A stretch of DNA of 64,000 nt from an uncultured Phascolarctobacterium sp. GTDB lineage: Bacteria; Bacillota; Negativicutes; Acidaminococcales; Acidaminococcaceae. Numbering within the stretch: the first letter of the stretch is position 1; every line of letters begins with the position of its first letter. The notes under the pieces are model-generated. The model was not told where the DNA came from, searched no databases, and was given only the letters and a program-made list of their open reading frames with translations. The stretch is from NCBI GenBank assembly GCA_947589605.1, contig CANQBR010000001.1, positions 59,907-123,906 on the forward strand, written 5' to 3'. Positions 60,244 to 64,000 of the stretch are shown here, in pieces. A program made the position numbers and the translations under genes.

Positions 60244-60519
60244 TCTTTTCTTTTTGTTCGAGAGTTTGCGCTCGCGACTTTTTTCAACAGACTTGATATC
60301 TTACGGTTGCGGCTTTTTTCATTTGACTTGAGGTCTTGCGACCGCGACTTTTTTCGTCGGACTTGAGGTCTTGCGACCGTGACTTTTTCATTTGACTTAA
60401 GGTCTTTGGGCTGCTGCTTTTTTCGTTTGACTTAAGATTTTACGTTCACGACTTTTTTCATTCGGCTTAAGGTCATGGGGTCGTCGCTTTTTTCGTCGGA
60501 GCCGAGTTTTTACGTTATG
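60244..60519. repeat. Degenerate 33-35-bp tandem repeat array (about 8 units)
   Basis: Units at 60278, 60313, 60348, 60383, 60417, 60452, 60487; consensus approx cttttttcatttgacttgaggtcttgcgaccgcga. Confidence 0.85.
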
Positions 60520-60556
60520 CTTTTTCGTCTTGGTAAAATGTTTGTAAAATAGCGCA

Positions 60557-60585
60557 TTGTCTTTTGTCGTCGATTATGGTATCAT
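60557..60585 (+). promoter_or_regulatory. Candidate promoter (TTGTCT-17-TATCAT)
   Basis: TTGTCT 60557-60562, TATCAT 60580-60585. Confidence 0.45.
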
Positions 60586-60725
60586 ATTAGCCGTAAGGTT
60601 GTACCCTTTAAGGGTATCGCTTTGCAAATCATCAGCCTTATTTTCGCAGCTCGGCCCCCCAAGGCCCGAGTCGCGGCGCAAAAGGGGCGGCATGCCCCGG
60701 CAACATTAACGGAGGAGGAATTTCT

Positions 60726-61754
60726 ATGAAGAAACTCGGCATCGTTGCTCTGGCCGCTTTGACTGCTGCCAGCATGATCATGGTAGGTTGCGGCGGCGGC
60801 GACAAAAAAGCCGACGCTCCCAAAGAGGGCGGCAAAAAGCTCATCGTTTATACCTCTATGAAAGAATCCCTCATCAAGGGCATCGTAGAGGGCTATAAGA
60901 AAGCCAACCCCGGCGTTGAAGTTACCTATCAGTCGGCCGGCGCCGGCAAATTGATGGCAAAGATCGCCGCCGAGAGACAGAGCGGCAAGATCTTGGCCGA
61001 CGTTATCTGGACCAGTGAAGTGCCCGACTTCTACAAGATGAAACAAGAGGGCATTCTGGAAAATTACAAGAGCCCCGTATTCAAAGAGACCGTCAACCCC
61101 TTCAAGGATTATGACGGCTCCTTCCACGCCGCTCGTCTGGGCACCCTGGGCATCATCGTCAACACCGACAAGATCAAAGAAATGCCCACTCAGTGGTCCG
61201 ACCTGCTGAAACCCGAATACAAGAACGGCTTCGGCGTTGCCAACCCGGCTCTCTCCGGCACCGCTTACATGAGCATCGCTTTGTTGGAGAAACAATTCGG
61301 CTGGAAATTCTTCGAAGACGTTAAAGCCAACGGCGGCCGCGTAGGCAAAGGCTCCGGCGAAGTTATCGACGACACCGCTTCCGGCGAATTGGTAGCTTCT
61401 TTGGCCGTTGACTACATCACCAACGACAAGATCAAGAAGGGCGCTCACATCGCCATGAACTATCCTCCCGAACTGTTGGTAGTTCCTTCCCCGGTAGCCA
61501 TCTTCAAAGGCACCCCCAACCTGGATCCTGCCAAGAAATTCGTCGACTACCTGCTGGGCAAAGAAGCTCAGGCCATGGTAGCCGCTCAGGGCACCATCCC
61601 CGTGCGTGAAGATGTAGCCATCGATCCCAAGTTCAAACTGTTGGCTCCCAAGGCAGCTTTGGAAAAATCCATCAAGATCGACTACAACGAAGTTATCAAC
61701 AGCAAGGAAGCCATCGTCAAGAAGTTCTCCGAGATCATGCAGGTCAAGAAATAA
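60726..61754 (+). CDS. ABC transporter extracellular solute-binding lipoprotein (iron(III)-type), paralogue 2
   Basis: Lipobox MIMVGCGGG; KKLIVYTSMKESLIKGIVEGYKKANPGVEVTYQSAGAGKLMAKIAAE. Confidence 0.92.
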   Translation: MKKLGIVALAALTAASMIMVGCGGGDKKADAPKEGGKKLIVYTSMKESLIKGIVEGYKKANPGVEVTYQSAGAGKLMAKIAAERQSGKILADVIWTSEVPDFYKMKQEGILENYKSPVFKETVNPFKDYDGSFHAARLGTLGIIVNTDKIKEMPTQWSDLLKPEYKNGFGVANPALSGTAYMSIALLEKQFGWKFFEDVKANGGRVGKGSGEVIDDTASGELVASLAVDYITNDKIKKGAHIAMNYPPELLVVPSPVAIFKGTPNLDPAKKFVDYLLGKEAQAMVAAQGTIPVREDVAIDPKFKLLAPKAALEKSIKIDYNEVINSKEAIVKKFSEIMQVKK

Positions 61755-61804
61755 GCAGCTTCTCGCAAAGGCTCACTTGGCAATTACACAGCCTACATCA
61801 GTCA

Positions 61805-61840
61805 GGGGCGGAACGGGGTTTCCTGTTCTGCCCCTTTCTT
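61805..61840 (+). terminator. Terminator/attenuator hairpin between solute-binding and ATPase genes
   Basis: GGGGCGGAAC...GTTCTGCCCCTTTCTT. Confidence 0.65.
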
Positions 61841-61869
61841 AACAAAGACCTTGTTTGGAGGTTATCTTA

Positions 61870-62967
61870 ATGCAAGACATCATCAAACTGGAAGGCGTGT
61901 GCAAGGCTTACGGCGATCATCAGGTGCTGAAAGATCTGGATCTGTCCATCCGCAAAGGCGAATGCTTCACCATGCTGGGCCCGTCCGGCTGCGGCAAGAC
62001 GGTCACCATCCGCCTCATCGCCGGCCACGAAGTCCCCGATGCCGGCAAGATCGAGATCGATGACACCGTAGTAGCCGACAGCTCCACCGGCGCCTACATC
62101 CCTCCGGAGCGGCGGGGCTTGGGCATCGTCTTTCAGGATTACGCCGTGTGGCCCCACATGACCGTCACACAAAATATCGCCTATCCTTTGAAAATGGAGA
62201 AGCGCCCCAAAGCCGAGATCGATAAATTGGTGAAAGCCATGATCGCCACCGTAGGCATGGAAGGCTTGGACAAAAGATTGCCCAGCGAACTCTCCGGCGG
62301 CCAACAGCAGCGGGTGGCCCTGGCCCGGGCCTTGGTGGCCGATCCTTCCGTTATGCTTTTGGACGAGCCCTTGAGCAACCTCGACGCCAATCTACGGGAA
62401 GAGATGCGTTTCGAGATCAAAGCCCTGCAGCAGCGCTTCGGCATCACCGTCCTTTATGTTACTCACGATCAGGAAGTGGCCTTGGCCATCTCCGACCGCA
62501 TCGCCATCATGGATGCCAACGGCCGCATCCGTCAGACCGGCACTCCTTATGAGATCTTCGAAAAGCCCGCCGACCTCTTCGTTTTCAAATTCATGGGCAT
62601 CGCCAACTTCTTGGCCGTCCGCAACGAAGGCGATAAATATTATGTAGGCACCGGCTCTCAGGAAGTGCCCTGGCCCGAAGGCCCCGCCGGCACGGCAGAG
62701 AAGTGGGTAGTGGGCTTCCGCCCCTCCGACGTGGAGATCGGCAGGGAACCCAAAGGCTTGAAAGGCGTCATCAAACGCGCCAACTTCCTGGGCTCCACCA
62801 TGGACTACGCCATCGAGGTAGACGGCGAACATCTGCGCACGGAGCTGGTGGCTCACAAGGCCATCAGTCAGGACCTGATGTTCAAAGAAGGAGAAGAGTG
62901 CTACATCACCTTCAAAGCCCTGCACTGGTTCGACGCAAAACAACTGGAGGAGGTGGGTGAACTGTGA
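61870..62967 (+). CDS. ABC transporter ATP-binding protein (FbpC/PotA type)
   Basis: LGPSGCGKTVTIRLIAGHE Walker A, LSGGQQQRVALARALVADPSVMLLDEPLSNLD; ATG 61870 with GGAGG upstream. Confidence 0.96.
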   Translation: MQDIIKLEGVCKAYGDHQVLKDLDLSIRKGECFTMLGPSGCGKTVTIRLIAGHEVPDAGKIEIDDTVVADSSTGAYIPPERRGLGIVFQDYAVWPHMTVTQNIAYPLKMEKRPKAEIDKLVKAMIATVGMEGLDKRLPSELSGGQQQRVALARALVADPSVMLLDEPLSNLDANLREEMRFEIKALQQRFGITVLYVTHDQEVALAISDRIAIMDANGRIRQTGTPYEIFEKPADLFVFKFMGIANFLAVRNEGDKYYVGTGSQEVPWPEGPAGTAEKWVVGFRPSDVEIGREPKGLKGVIKRANFLGSTMDYAIEVDGEHLRTELVAHKAISQDLMFKEGEECYITFKALHWFDAKQLEEVGEL

Positions 62968-64000
62968 GTTCCGCTACCATCAAAAAAGATTCCGGCTTCG
63001 GCGTGGCCCAGCTGATCTTGCTCCTGTCCATCGCCATCCTGGTGATCTTCGTAGCCTGGCCCGTGCTGTTGATCCTCTTCAACGCCTTCTTCGTGGATGG
63101 CTCTTTCAACAGTTTGGACTTTTACAGAGTGCTGACGGACCCGGAGACCTTCCAGGCTCTCACCAACTCTTTGATCATCGCCAGCATGACCACCGTAGGC
63201 AGCACCATAGTGGGCACCTTCTTCGCCTGGCTGGTGACCAGGACCGACCTGCCTTACAAAAATTTCATGAAGAGCCTGTTCCTCGTGCCCTTCATGCTGC
63301 CCTCCTTCATCGGAGCTTTGGCTTGGAAGATGCTGCTGAGCCCCCATGCCGGCTATATCAACAAAGCCTTCATGTCTCTTTTTGGCACCACCGAGCCCCT
63401 CTTCAATATCTACACTTATTACGGCATCAGCGCCGTAGAGGTCATGTACCTCTTCCCCTTCGTCTTCATCCAAGTGTGCGGCGCCTTGGAGCGTATGGAC
63501 CCCACCTTGGAGGAATCGGCCCGCATCTCCGGCGCCGGTCTTTTGACCATCACCCGTAAGATCACCATCCCTCTGGTGCTGCCCTCCATCATGTCCGGCG
63601 CACTGCTCATCATGCTCTATTCTATGGCCCACTTCGGCACAGTCGCGGTGCTGGGCATAGAGCAGGGCATCTACAACATACCGACGCTGATCTATGAAAA
63701 GATCCACGAGAGCGCCGGCAGTTTCGAGTCTATCCGCACCGGCACCGTGCTGGCCACCGTGCTGGTAGTCACCGCCGCCATCATCATCTGGGGACAGCAG
63801 AAGGTCCTCAGCCGCGGCCACTATCAGATCATCGGCGGCAAAAGTTTTAGGCCCATGGAGCTGAAATTGCGCGGTCTGCGCTGGCCCCTCCTCCTCTTCT
63901 GCTTGGCCTACATCGGCTTCACCATCGTCTTGCCTATTATCATTCCCGTCGCGGTGGAGCTGGACACGACAGCCGCCGCACATCCGAACGTCTTGAATTT
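62964..64000 (+). CDS. ABC transporter permease (FbpB type), truncated by window end
   Basis: GTG at 62964 overlapping ATPase stop; VSSATIKKDSGFGVAQLILLLSIAILVIFVAWPVLLILFNAFFVDG ... EESARISGAGLLTITRKITIPLVLPS (EAA loop). Open to window edge so absent from ORF track. Confidence 0.93.
   Translation, partial: MSSATIKKDSGFGVAQLILLLSIAILVIFVAWPVLLILFNAFFVDGSFNSLDFYRVLTDPETFQALTNSLIIASMTTVGSTIVGTFFAWLVTRTDLPYKNFMKSLFLVPFMLPSFIGALAWKMLLSPHAGYINKAFMSLFGTTEPLFNIYTYYGISAVEVMYLFPFVFIQVCGALERMDPTLEESARISGAGLLTITRKITIPLVLPSIMSGALLIMLYSMAHFGTVAVLGIEQGIYNIPTLIYEKIHESAGSFESIRTGTVLATVLVVTAAIIIWGQQKVLSRGHYQIIGGKSFRPMELKLRGLRWPLLLFCLAYIGFTIVLPIIIPVAVELDTTAAAHPNVLN

Noticed and set aside
60244-60519. CRISPR array at the second 35-bp repeat tract
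   Set aside because: Same reasoning: degenerate direct tandem units without spacers.

Overview
This 64 kb window is chromosomal DNA, almost entirely coding. It probably comes from a diderm Firmicute (Negativicutes-like), based on an SLH-domain porin, T-box leaders and Firmicutes-type gene order. Core blocks read from the sequence: a heme/siroheme block (hemC partial, hemA, precorrin-2 dehydrogenase); a T-box-controlled ilv operon (small and large acetolactate synthase subunits, ilvC) followed by flavodoxin and azlCD; serA/serC; the phoH-ybeY-cdd-era-CNNM-recO block; T-box-glyQS; thiE; a pseudopilin/PilC operon; and an iron-type ABC importer with two solute-binding proteins, truncated at the window end. 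Accessory parts: (i) a tandemly duplicated MBOAT + membrane-anchored partner cassette with a mosaic (gene-conversion-like) pattern; (ii) an ATP-grasp / alpha-E / transglutaminase operon; (iii) an HTH + AbiEii-like nucleotidyltransferase pair with an operator-like repeat cluster, inserted between recO and glyQ; (iv) a promoter + structured RNA + terminator unit upstream of the porin gene; (v) an AT-richer capsule cluster (sugar transferase, GT8, LicD, TagD-like cytidylyltransferase, CapA-like, stand-alone asparagine-synthase domain, GT2, Wzy-like) with a decayed nucleotide-sugar dehydrogenase remnant at its head; and (vi) two related ~35-bp degenerate tandem repeat arrays. No rRNA, tRNA, CRISPR array or transposase was recognised. 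All calls are from reading the sequence and the supplied ORF translations; no database search was possible.
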